Of a DNA stretch of 64,000 nucleotides, positions 46,664 through 54,006 are shown piece by piece (within the stretch, counting starts at the first letter, position 1; every line of letters begins with the position of its first letter). The notes under the pieces were generated by a model. That model saw only the letters and a list, made by a program, of their open reading frames with translations. It was not told where the DNA came from and did no database searches. The DNA is from Hoeflea sp038900095 (GTDB taxonomy: Bacteria; Pseudomonadota; Alphaproteobacteria; Rhizobiales; Rhizobiaceae), in assembly GCF_038900095.1 (NCBI RefSeq), contig NZ_JBBMQQ010000001.1:1037330-1101329 (forward strand), given 5' to 3'. The translations under genes were made by a program, and so were the position numbers.

Positions 46664-47676
46664 GCCGCACTCTCCATCATTGAAGGCGAATCGGCGGCGG
46701 CTTCGAGCACATCGGCGAATATGCCCAATACTTCATCGGCGCTGCCGGAGGTCATCAGTCTGGCCTTGTGGGCAGCAGGTGTGTCGGGCGCCAGTGTTTC
46801 AAGATACCAGCCGATATGCTTGCGGGCATGGCGAACACCGACATCATCGCCGTAATGGGCGATCATCAACCGGTAATGCTCAAGCGCGACTGCATTTCGT
46901 TCAGCCGGACCAGCAGGAATGTCGCTGGACCCGGCCAGCGCACCGCAAATCCACGGCTGGCCCTGAGCGGCGCGCCCGATCATCACCGCATCGGCGCCAG
47001 ACCGGAGCAGGCACTCGTCAATATCGGCGCGGGAAGTGACATCGCCATTGGCGATCAATGGCACGGTGACAGCCTCGCGCACGCGGGCGATGGCGTCCCA
47101 GTCGGCCACGCCCTTGTAGAACTGCATGCGGGTGCGGCCGTGAATGGTGATCATCCGGACGCCGGCAGCCTCCGCCCGGGCCGCGATCAACGGCGCATTG
47201 AGCGTGTCGTGATCCCAACCAAGCCGCATCTTGAGCGTTACCGGTACGGAGACCGCGTTGACCGTCGCCTCGATCAGCCCAAGCGCATGGTCGGGATCGC
47301 GCATCAGCGCCGATCCGGAATAACCGCCCGTCACCTTCTTGGCGGGACACCCCATGTTGATGTCAATCATCGCGGCGCCGGAATCCTCGGCAATGCGGGC
47401 CGCCTCGCCCATCCAGCGGGCCTCGCGGCCGGCAAGCTGGACCACATGCGGATCGATACCGTCACCGCGCAGGCGAGCGAGCGATTCGCGGTTATCGGTG
47501 ACCAGTTCGCGGCTTGCCACCATCTCGGTGAACACCAGCCCTGCCCCATGCCGCCAGGCCAATTGCCGGAACGGCAGGTCGGAAATGCCCGACAGCGGTG
47601 CCAGAAACACCCGGTTCCGTGCAGTTACCGGCCCGATCTGAAGCGGCTGGTCGAGTATCGTGTCGATTTTTTGCAT
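46660..47676 (-). CDS. dusB: tRNA-dihydrouridine synthase (NifR3)
   Basis: A 338-residue flavoenzyme reducing uridines in tRNA. Motifs: APLSGISDLPFRQLAWRHGAGLVFTEM at the N-terminus, DINMGCPAKKVTGGYSGSALM with the catalytic Cys, and ITIHGRTRMQFYKG. The same gene is nifR3 in Rhodobacter and starts the ntrBC operon. It is divergent from ispF. Confidence 0.96.
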   Translation of the reverse strand: MQKIDTILDQPLQIGPVTARNRVFLAPLSGISDLPFRQLAWRHGAGLVFTEMVASRELVTDNRESLARLRGDGIDPHVVQLAGREARWMGEAARIAEDSGAAMIDINMGCPAKKVTGGYSGSALMRDPDHALGLIEATVNAVSVPVTLKMRLGWDHDTLNAPLIAARAEAAGVRMITIHGRTRMQFYKGVADWDAIARVREAVTVPLIANGDVTSRADIDECLLRSGADAVMIGRAAQGQPWICGALAGSSDIPAGPAERNAVALEHYRLMIAHYGDDVGVRHARKHIGWYLETLAPDTPAAHKARLMTSGSADEVLGIFADVLEAAADSPSMMESAA

Positions 47677-47788
47677 GCGTTTCGTGCAGCTTTCTCTGTT
47701 GCCGCTTTTTTAGACACATATGCGGGGATTGCCAAGGCGAATTCATTCTACAGTCGAGAAAAATGCAAAAGATCTTTTTTCCGGTTAA

Positions 47789-47812
47789 CTCACGCCCTAA
47801 ACACGGCGTGAG
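47789..47812. promoter_or_regulatory. Hairpin in the ispF leader
   Basis: CTCACGCC (47789-47796) pairs perfectly with GGCGTGAG (47805-47812) around an eight-base loop, 40 bases before the ispF ATG. It could be an RNA hairpin in the leader, an operator for a dimeric repressor, or an early terminator. There is no downstream T-run. Confidence 0.35.
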
Positions 47813-47852
47813 CACACGCCCACCACAAGCCCAGCCTCCGGAGGAGACAGCC

Positions 47853-48374
47853 ATGGTCAACGAAACACCAGCCCCCTATCGATTGCCCGATGTCCGCACC
47901 GGCAATGGCTATGATGTGCACCGTCTTGTTCCCGGCGACTTCGTCACCCTGTGCGGGGTCGAAATACCGCATGATCAGCGGCTCGACGGGCATTCCGATG
48001 CCGATGTGGGCCTGCATGCACTGACAGACGCGCTGCTGGCAACCTGTGCGGCGGGCGATATCGGCGATCATTTCCCGCCGTCGGATCCGCAGTGGCGCGG
48101 GGCCGCGTCCGACATGTTTCTCGCTCATGCAGTCACAATCGTGCGCGAGGCGGGCGGCGTCATCATGAATGTCGATGTCACACTGATTGCGGAAGAGCCG
48201 AAAATCGGGCCGCACCGGCTTGAAATGCGCCAGTCGCTTGCCCGCATTCTCGGCATCTCCGTCGACCGATGCTCGGTCAAGGCCACCACCAACGAGACCA
48301 TCGGCTTCATCGGCCGCCGAGAGGGCATCGCCGCGATTGCCACGGCCACCGTGGTGTTGGGGGAACCGGCATGA
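47853..48374 (+). CDS. ispF: 2-C-methyl-D-erythritol 2,4-cyclodiphosphate synthase
   Basis: A 173-residue MEP-pathway enzyme making cyclic diphosphate for isoprenoids. Zinc and substrate residues are in RTGNGYDVHRL and LDGHSDADVGLHALTDALLA; KIGPHRLEM and ATTNETIGFIGRREGIAAIA are family motifs. ATG 47853 follows GGAGGA by seven bases, so this is a real start. Rhizobia usually carry an IspD-IspF fusion at this site next to dusB; here there is no upstream IspD domain, only 176 bp to dusB. It overlaps cinA by four bases. Confidence 0.95.
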   Translation: MVNETPAPYRLPDVRTGNGYDVHRLVPGDFVTLCGVEIPHDQRLDGHSDADVGLHALTDALLATCAAGDIGDHFPPSDPQWRGAASDMFLAHAVTIVREAGGVIMNVDVTLIAEEPKIGPHRLEMRQSLARILGISVDRCSVKATTNETIGFIGRREGIAAIATATVVLGEPA

Positions 48375-48925
48375 GCGAGGCTGCCACTCTCGACGGCATG
48401 CGCGCGGATTGCCGCCGCCTGGCACAGCAGATCATCGACACGTTCCCCGGTTTGGGCGCAATGGTCGCAACCGCCGAATCGTGCACCGGCGGTCTGATTG
48501 CTGGCGCGATCACCGACATTGCCGGATCGTCTGCGGTGTTTGACCGCGGGTTCGTGACCTACTCGAACGAGGCCAAGCAGGACATGCTGGGCGTTCGCGA
48601 AACAACCCTTGAAGCCTTCGGCGCCGTTTCGGCGCAGGTGGCGACAGAGATGGTGCTTGGTGCACGCCAGCGGTCGCGGGCAGATTTTGCCGTGTCGGTG
48701 ACCGGCGTTGCCGGACCCGGCGGCGGCTCGCCGCAAAAACCGGTGGGGCTGGTGTGGATGGGGCTGTCAGGCCCGGGCGATCTGACCAGCGCAGTTGAAT
48801 TGCGCTGGGATGAAGACTGGAGCCGTGACATGATCCGCGCGGCCACGGTGCGCGCAGCGCTTGAAGCACTGATCGGCCGCACAATGCTGGGGGCCGGGTC
48901 TCAGGATACCCCCGCTTCGCCGTAA
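48371..48925 (+). CDS. CinA C-terminal-type nicotinamide-nucleotide amidohydrolase
   Basis: A 184-residue protein made only of the CinA-C/PncC domain. Motifs: ATAESCTGGLIAGAITDIAGSSAVFDRGFVTYSNEAK and SVTGVAGPGGGSPQKPVGLVW. PncC converts NMN to nicotinic acid mononucleotide, recycling pyridine nucleotides. It is coupled to ispF by an ATGA overlap, and its last 25 bases overlap the convergent ratA gene. Confidence 0.93.
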   Translation: MSEAATLDGMRADCRRLAQQIIDTFPGLGAMVATAESCTGGLIAGAITDIAGSSAVFDRGFVTYSNEAKQDMLGVRETTLEAFGAVSAQVATEMVLGARQRSRADFAVSVTGVAGPGGGSPQKPVGLVWMGLSGPGDLTSAVELRWDEDWSRDMIRAATVRAALEALIGRTMLGAGSQDTPASP

Positions 48926-49362
48926 ATCGCCCGGGCGCGCTTTTCGAAAGCCTCGGAAAACATGCGGAAGGCGCGGTCGAACATCGCGCCCATCAGTGCG
49001 CCGAGCATCATGCTCTTGAATTCATAGTCGATGAAGAAGCCAACTTCGCAGCCACCGGACGGGCTCTCCACGAAGCTCCACTTGTTGTCGAGATATTTGA
49101 ACGGGCCATCGAGATATTTGACGTCGATCGCCAGATCGTCCGGCTTGAGCAGCACCTGGCTGGTAAAGGTCTCCCGGATCTTCTTGTAGCCAACCGTCAT
49201 GTCGGCAATCAGCAAAGCCTTGCCGTCACGTTCCTTGCGCGAGCGGACGCTCAGCGCCTCGCACAACGGCAGGAACTCCGGATAGCGTTCGACATCGGCG
49301 ACCAGATCGAACATCTGGCGTGGCGAATGCGGAACGTGGCGCTTGGTTTCGTAGGTTGGCAT
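48901..49362 (-). CDS. RatA/Coq10 START-like protein
   Basis: A 153-residue START/SRPBCC fold protein beginning MPTYETKRHVPHSPRQMFDLVADVERYPEFLP. The sequences YKKIRETFTSQVLL and DYEFKSMMLGALMGAMFDRAFRMFSEAFEKRA are typical. In E. coli the homologue RatA blocks 70S assembly; in mitochondria Coq10 binds ubiquinone. The ubiquinone-binding role is more likely here, given its steady place after lipA. ATG 49362 is chosen over the ORF opening, which would run into lipA. The two genes are four bases apart. Confidence 0.9.
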   Translation of the reverse strand: MPTYETKRHVPHSPRQMFDLVADVERYPEFLPLCEALSVRSRKERDGKALLIADMTVGYKKIRETFTSQVLLKPDDLAIDVKYLDGPFKYLDNKWSFVESPSGGCEVGFFIDYEFKSMMLGALMGAMFDRAFRMFSEAFEKRARAIYGEAGVS

Positions 49363-49366
49363 CGTG

Positions 49367-50344
49367 TCAGCTGGCAGCCATTTCGCCCGCAAGCTTGGCG
49401 TCACGATTGGCTTTCAGCCTGGCGAAATCATCCCCCGCATGGTGCGATGAGCGTGTGAGCGGGCTCGAAGAGACCATCAGGAAGCCCTTGGTGTAGGCGA
49501 TCTTCTCGTAGCTCTTGAACTCTTCCGGCGTGACGTAGCTCATCACCTCGTGGTGCTTGCGGGTCGGCTGCAGGTACTGGCCGATGGTCATGAAATCGAC
49601 ATCGGCCGAACGCAGGTCATCCATCAGCTGCAGCACTTCGTTGCGCTCTTCGCCCAGCCCCACCATGATTCCCGACTTGGTGAACATGGTCGGGTCGAGT
49701 TCCTTGACCCGCTGCAGCAGCCTGAGAGAGTGGAAATAGCGCGCGCCGGGGCGCACGGTCAGATAGTTGCCAGGCACGGTTTCAAGGTTGTGATTGAACA
49801 CGTCGGGCTTGGCCGCGACCACGCGCTCCAGCGCACCGGGCTTGCGCAGGAAGTCAGGCGTGAGGATTTCAATCGTGGTTTCCGGCGAGGCTGCGCGGAT
49901 GGCCCAGATCACCTTTTCGAAATGTTCGGCGCCGCCGTCGTCGAGATCGTCCCGGTCGACCGAGGTGATGACGACGTGCATCAGCCCCATCTGCCTGACC
50001 GCCTTGGCGACGTTTTCAGGCTCGTTCGGATCGAGCGCGTTGGGTTTGCCGGTGATGACATTGCAGAAGGCACAGGCGCGGGTGCAGATTTCGCCCATGA
50101 TCATGAAGGTGGCGTGCTTCTTGTCCCAGCATTCGCCGATATTGGGGCAGCCGGCTTCTTCGCAGACCGTAACGAGGTTGTTCTCCTTCACGATCGAGCG
50201 GGTTTCCTGGTAACCCTTGGACGTGGGCGCGCGGACGCGGATCCACTCCGGCTTGCGCTTGACCTCGGTGTCGGGCCGGTTCTGCTTTTCCGGGTGCCGA
50301 ACGCGCTTGGCGACGGGAGTGGTGACATCGAGGATGGTGACCAT
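49367..50344 (-). CDS. lipA: Lipoyl synthase
   Basis: A 325-residue radical SAM enzyme that inserts sulfur into octanoyl domains of PDH and related complexes. The auxiliary cluster Cys set is CEEAGCPNIGEC, the radical SAM cluster CTRACAFC and the late RSSHH motif (SSPLTRSSHHAG). It ends the lpdA-small protein-glsB-lipA run, so lipoyl cofactor synthesis is co-expressed with PDH components. Starts with GTG-like in-frame reading resolved to ATG 50344. Confidence 0.97.
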   Translation of the reverse strand: MVTILDVTTPVAKRVRHPEKQNRPDTEVKRKPEWIRVRAPTSKGYQETRSIVKENNLVTVCEEAGCPNIGECWDKKHATFMIMGEICTRACAFCNVITGKPNALDPNEPENVAKAVRQMGLMHVVITSVDRDDLDDGGAEHFEKVIWAIRAASPETTIEILTPDFLRKPGALERVVAAKPDVFNHNLETVPGNYLTVRPGARYFHSLRLLQRVKELDPTMFTKSGIMVGLGEERNEVLQLMDDLRSADVDFMTIGQYLQPTRKHHEVMSYVTPEEFKSYEKIAYTKGFLMVSSSPLTRSSHHAGDDFARLKANRDAKLAGEMAAS

Positions 50345-50371
50345 GATGCGGTCCTTTACATGCGTTATGGT

Positions 50372-50653
50372 TCAGCTGCGCTTGGAGCGGCCGAAGATCC
50401 AGAGGATAAGGACAGCACCAATGATGGCGACGACCAGATTTCCGGCGAATCCGTAATAGTTGATGTTGAGCACACCGGCGAGCGCGCTGCCGACGAACGA
50501 GCCGGCGATACCGACGAGGATGTTGGTCAACAGGCCATGGTCGCGATTCATGGCCCGTTCGGCGACATAACCGGCGATCAGGCCGACCAGCAGCAGACCG
50601 AAGAAACCGAGCCCCGGCATTGCCAGAAAGCCCATGTGATATTCCATCATCAT
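50372..50653 (-). CDS. GlsB/YeaQ/YmgE family small membrane protein
   Basis: A 93-residue protein with three hydrophobic helices and Gly-rich packing (GFFGLLLVGLIAGYVAERAM, GLLTNILVGIAGSFVGSALAGVL). The family is a stress-linked transglycosylase-associated protein of unknown mechanism. It overlaps the next upstream gene by four bases (50650-50653) and lies between it and lipA. Confidence 0.88.
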   Translation of the reverse strand: MMMEYHMGFLAMPGLGFFGLLLVGLIAGYVAERAMNRDHGLLTNILVGIAGSFVGSALAGVLNINYYGFAGNLVVAIIGAVLILWIFGRSKRS

Positions 50654-50901
50654 CGTCTGTCTCCCTTTGCCGCAGCGTGAAGCGCCCGCATGATCAACCA
50701 GAATGTAAGACCGAGCATCAGCCCCATCAATGCCAGGATGACGGAAACTGCCGCGATTCCCGCCATTCCCTCAAGCCGAAGCGATCCGAACTCGACCGCT
50801 CCGCGGCCGCGAATGGCGGCAAGACCGGCCAGGGCGCCGAGAGCAGCGCCGCCGATGACCGGCAGCACCACGGCGCGCGGAAGCCGGCGGATGCCGGTCA
50901 C
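50650..50901 (-). CDS. Small membrane protein between lpdA and glsB
   Basis: An 83-residue protein with two hydrophobic segments (about 10-30 and 45-70) and basic ends (TGIRRLPR, AAAKGDRR). I do not recognise the family. It overlaps lpdA by four bases at 50898-50901 and the GlsB gene by four bases, so it is translated within the operon. It probably belongs to the conserved lpdA-lipA gap of rhizobia. Confidence 0.75.
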   Translation of the reverse strand: MTGIRRLPRAVVLPVIGGAALGALAGLAAIRGRGAVEFGSLRLEGMAGIAAVSVILALMGLMLGLTFWLIMRALHAAAKGDRR

Positions 50902-52343
50902 GCGTTCAGCGCCCGCCCATAGGCGTCAAGCACGCTTTCCTTCAGCGTTTCCGAGATCGTCGGATGCGGGAAGATGGTGTGCATCAGGTCTTCCTCGGTG
51001 GTCTCGAGGTTCATCGCCACGACAAAGCCCTGGATCAACTCGGTGACTTCCGCCCCGACCAGATGGGCGCCGAGTAATTCGCCGGTTTTCTTGTCGAAGA
51101 TGGTCTTGACCATGCCCTGGTCCTCGCCCAGCGCAATGGCCTTGCCATTGGCGACAAACGGGAAGCGGCCGACGCGGATGTCGCGGCCAAGCTCTTTCGC
51201 CTTGGCTTCGGTCAGGCCAACGGAAGCAACCTGCGGGTTGCAATAGGTGCAGCCGGGGATCTTGAGCTTGTCCATCGGGTGGACATTGGGCAGACCGGCG
51301 ATCTTCTCGACGCAGATGACGGCCTCGTGCTCGGCCTTGTGGGCCAGCATCGGCGGACCGGCGACATCGCCGATGGCATAGAGGCCGGGCACATTGGTCT
51401 TGCCGTATCCATCGATGACAATGCAGCCGCGATCGGTCATCACACCAAGTGCCTCAAGGCCGATGTTCTCGATGTTGCCCTGCACGCCGACAGCCGAAAT
51501 CATCCGGTCAGCAGTGATCTTCTCGACCTTGCCGTCCTTGAGTTCAACATGGGCGGTGATCGAGTCGGCGCCCTTGTCGACCTTGGTCACCTTGGCTTCG
51601 AGCAGGATCTTCATGCCCTGCTTGTCGAACTGCTTCTTGGCAAACGCCGAGATTTCGGCGTCCTCGACCGGCATCACGGTTTTCATGACTTCGACCACTG
51701 TCACATCGACACCCATGGTGCGATAGAACGAGGCGAACTCGATGCCGATGGCGCCGGAGCCCATGACCAGCAGCGACTTCGGCATCTTCTCGGGCTTCAT
51801 CGCCTCGAAATAGGTCCAGATCAGCTTGCCATCGGGCTCGATGCCCGGCAGTGCGCGCGGCCGTGCGCCGGTGGCGATGATGATGTGCTTGGCGGTGTAA
51901 GTGCCCTCGCCAAGCGTGTTCTTGGGGACAGGGCCCTGCGGCTCGACAATCTTCTTGGTGGTCTTGGAGACGATGATTTCACCGGGCTTGGTGAGCTTGG
52001 CTTCCCCCCAGATCACATCGACCTTGTTCTTCTTCATCAGGAAGCCGACGCCGCCGTTCATCCGCTCGGCGATGCCGCGCGAGCGCTTGACGATGGCCTC
52101 GATATCCGGCGTCACAGTGCCTTCGAGCTTGAGGCCGTAATTCTTGGCATGTTCGGAAAGATGCAGCACTTCCGCCGAGCGCAGCAGCGCCTTGGTCGGG
52201 ATGCAACCCCAGTTGGAGCAGATGCCGGCCAGATGCTCACGTTCGACCACGGCGGTCTTCAGACCGAGCTGGGCGGCGCGGATGGCCGCGATATAGCCGC
52301 CAGGGCCGGAACCGATGATGATCACGTCGTAATTGTTTGACAC
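50898..52343 (-). CDS. lpdA: Dihydrolipoamide dehydrogenase (E3)
   Basis: A 481-residue FAD disulfide oxidoreductase, the E3 of PDH. FAD site: DVIIIGSGPGGYIAAIRAAQLG. The redox-active CSNWGCIPTK is the usual CxxxxC pair near residues 41-46, NAD site LVMGSGAIGIEFASFY, and HPTISETLKE carries the catalytic His. GTG start at 52343 after GAGGAGACGAGGC. It reoxidises lipoyl groups of E2 with NAD+. It is separated from pdhC by three genes. Confidence 0.97.
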   Translation of the reverse strand: MSNNYDVIIIGSGPGGYIAAIRAAQLGLKTAVVEREHLAGICSNWGCIPTKALLRSAEVLHLSEHAKNYGLKLEGTVTPDIEAIVKRSRGIAERMNGGVGFLMKKNKVDVIWGEAKLTKPGEIIVSKTTKKIVEPQGPVPKNTLGEGTYTAKHIIIATGARPRALPGIEPDGKLIWTYFEAMKPEKMPKSLLVMGSGAIGIEFASFYRTMGVDVTVVEVMKTVMPVEDAEISAFAKKQFDKQGMKILLEAKVTKVDKGADSITAHVELKDGKVEKITADRMISAVGVQGNIENIGLEALGVMTDRGCIVIDGYGKTNVPGLYAIGDVAGPPMLAHKAEHEAVICVEKIAGLPNVHPMDKLKIPGCTYCNPQVASVGLTEAKAKELGRDIRVGRFPFVANGKAIALGEDQGMVKTIFDKKTGELLGAHLVGAEVTELIQGFVVAMNLETTEEDLMHTIFPHPTISETLKESVLDAYGRALNA

Positions 52344-52418
52344 GCCTCGTCTCCTCTAAGTCAGGGCGGACGGATCAGCATCCGCCCTGCCATCTTTACG
52401 GGGCTATGTCAGGCCGTT

Positions 52419-52655
52419 TCAGCCCGCCAGCATCCCGTAGATTTCGTCCTTGAGCTTCAGACGCTCCTTGCGCATTTCTTCCATGTGCAAGTCATCCGTC
52501 GGCTCGACATCGGTCTCGGCACGGTGAATGGCCCGGTTGACCTCGTGATATGCATCAAAGAGTTTGGCGAAATGGGCATCGCTCTGTTTCAACTCATGCA
52601 TTTTCGCGACGTGCTCGGGAAATTCCTCTGCCAGTTCGTGGGGCGTGTTCGACAT
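52419..52655 (-). CDS. DUF465 (YdcH-like) small coiled-coil protein
   Basis: A 78-residue charged helical protein (PEHVAKMHELKQSDAHFAKLFDAYHEVNRAIHRAE, MRKERLKLKDEIYGML) matching the DUF465/YdcH family. No catalytic residues; small size suggests a scaffold or regulator. GAGGAG lies seven bases before the ATG. It sits just upstream of lpdA, with 75 bp between. Confidence 0.9.
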   Translation of the reverse strand: MSNTPHELAEEFPEHVAKMHELKQSDAHFAKLFDAYHEVNRAIHRAETDVEPTDDLHMEEMRKERLKLKDEIYGMLAG

Positions 52656-52742
52656 CAGCCGTCTCCTCGTTGGTTTGGTGATGTCTGCACTGTATCCGCC
52701 CTAAGCCATTGCTCTCCTTGACCTTGGTCAATTGCTCCAAAT

Positions 52743-53384
52743 TCAGTGCCCCAGCAGCAACCGTGCTACCGGCGACAGTCCGCGCCCTATGGCGCGGGTG
52801 TTCTTGGCGTCCAGATGCACTCCGTCGACGGAGGAGCACTGGGCCACCGATCCCGCATCGAAGAACCCTGCCCCCATTTCATCGGCCAGGTCGGCGTAGA
52901 ACGAGGCCAGCATTGCCGACTGCTCGACACCGCCCTCGAACATCGCGGCAAAATCCGGGTCGGCGGTTTCAACCAATGGCGGCGGTGCGACCACCAGTGT
53001 CTGCGGCGGGTCCTGCTCGACCGGCCACGCGTGCAGGCGGACCAGTTGCAGCAGGCGCCTCAGCCCCTTGGACGCGGCATGAGCGGTCCCGGCGACAGCG
53101 GGTTTCATGTCGTTGGATCCCAGCATGATGATCACCAGATCAAGCGGTGCATGGGCATGCAGTGCGGTCGGCATCGTGCGCGTGGCGTTGCGGTCGCAAT
53201 CACCGGTGAAATCGTCAAACGCGGTTGTGCGGCCGTTGAGCCCGTCAGCCACCATGTGCACGCCTTCGCCAAGGCCTGCCGCCAGCGCTGTGGGCCAGCG
53301 ATCCTCGAGCGCATGCCGGGCGCGATTTTCCGGATCATAGCCCCAGGTAAGCGAGTCGCCGTAGCACAGAACGGTTTTCATCAT
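52743..53384 (-). CDS. SGNH/GDSL family hydrolase
   Basis: A 213-residue esterase or arylesterase-like enzyme. SGNH blocks: GDSLTWG (Ser), IMLGSND (Asn) and DGVHLD (Asp-His) complete the active site. It begins MMKTVLCYGDS, with no signal peptide, so it is cytoplasmic. It belongs to the rhizobial type found beside pdh genes. Substrate unknown. Confidence 0.9.
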   Translation of the reverse strand: MMKTVLCYGDSLTWGYDPENRARHALEDRWPTALAAGLGEGVHMVADGLNGRTTAFDDFTGDCDRNATRTMPTALHAHAPLDLVIIMLGSNDMKPAVAGTAHAASKGLRRLLQLVRLHAWPVEQDPPQTLVVAPPPLVETADPDFAAMFEGGVEQSAMLASFYADLADEMGAGFFDAGSVAQCSSVDGVHLDAKNTRAIGRGLSPVARLLLGH

Positions 53385-53423
53385 TCCACCTCTCGACGGG
53401 AGACGGGCGTCCCCGCACTTGTG

Positions 53424-53972
53424 CTAGCTGCCTAGCTTGCGAAGCCCAAGCGCCACGAAAAGGAACAGGATGCCATTGGACACCAGCTCGATACCGAGCA
53501 GCAACCCGAGAATCGTGGTCGAGGACTGGGGGAAATCGGCGAGGATGAGAACGCCCAGCAGCACCGAGACCAGCCCCGAGCCCAACACCCAGCCCCAACC
53601 GCCGAGAGGGCGCAGGGACAAGGCAAACATGGCCTTGGTAATGCCGGTGACAAGGAACAGGATCGCAATCAGCAGGGTCAGCGATATGCTGCCCGCCAGC
53701 GGGTTTGCCACGAGCACGACGCCAACCAGCAGGGTCAGCACGCCGATCCCGAGCGACCAGATGAAACCGGACCAGCCGCGGTCGCGGAATGCAGACACCA
53801 CCTGAATTGCGCCCTGGATCAGGAAGACCCACCCGGCAAGCGTGACCGCGAAGATGGTCGCACCGAACGGATTGGCCAGCGCCAGCACCCCGCCGACGAT
53901 GCAGAGCACGGCAAGCGCCGCCATCCATTTCCAGATCCTGCCGAAACTCTCGTTTACATCAATGTCAGCCAT
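53424..53972 (-). CDS. HdeD family acid-resistance-type membrane protein
   Basis: A 182-residue inner-membrane protein with about six hydrophobic helices in three repeats (LAVLCIVGGVLALANPFGAT, GIGVLTLLVGVVLVANPLAG, GLVSVLLGVLILADFP), the HdeD/DUF308 pattern. E. coli HdeD is linked to acid resistance at high density. ATG 53972 with AAGGG eight bases upstream is preferred to the GTG three codons earlier. It follows pdhC by 34 bp. Confidence 0.9.
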   Translation of the reverse strand: MADIDVNESFGRIWKWMAALAVLCIVGGVLALANPFGATIFAVTLAGWVFLIQGAIQVVSAFRDRGWSGFIWSLGIGVLTLLVGVVLVANPLAGSISLTLLIAILFLVTGITKAMFALSLRPLGGWGWVLGSGLVSVLLGVLILADFPQSSTTILGLLLGIELVSNGILFLFVALGLRKLGS

Positions 53973-54006
53973 ATCACGCACCCTTCAGTGTCGATTGTCA
54001 TGCGTC

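Noticed and set aside
48901..49362. Toxin of a toxin-antitoxin pair (RatA name)
   Set aside because: The START-like protein has no cognate antitoxin next to it and a stable place after lipA, so a Coq10-like role is better supported.
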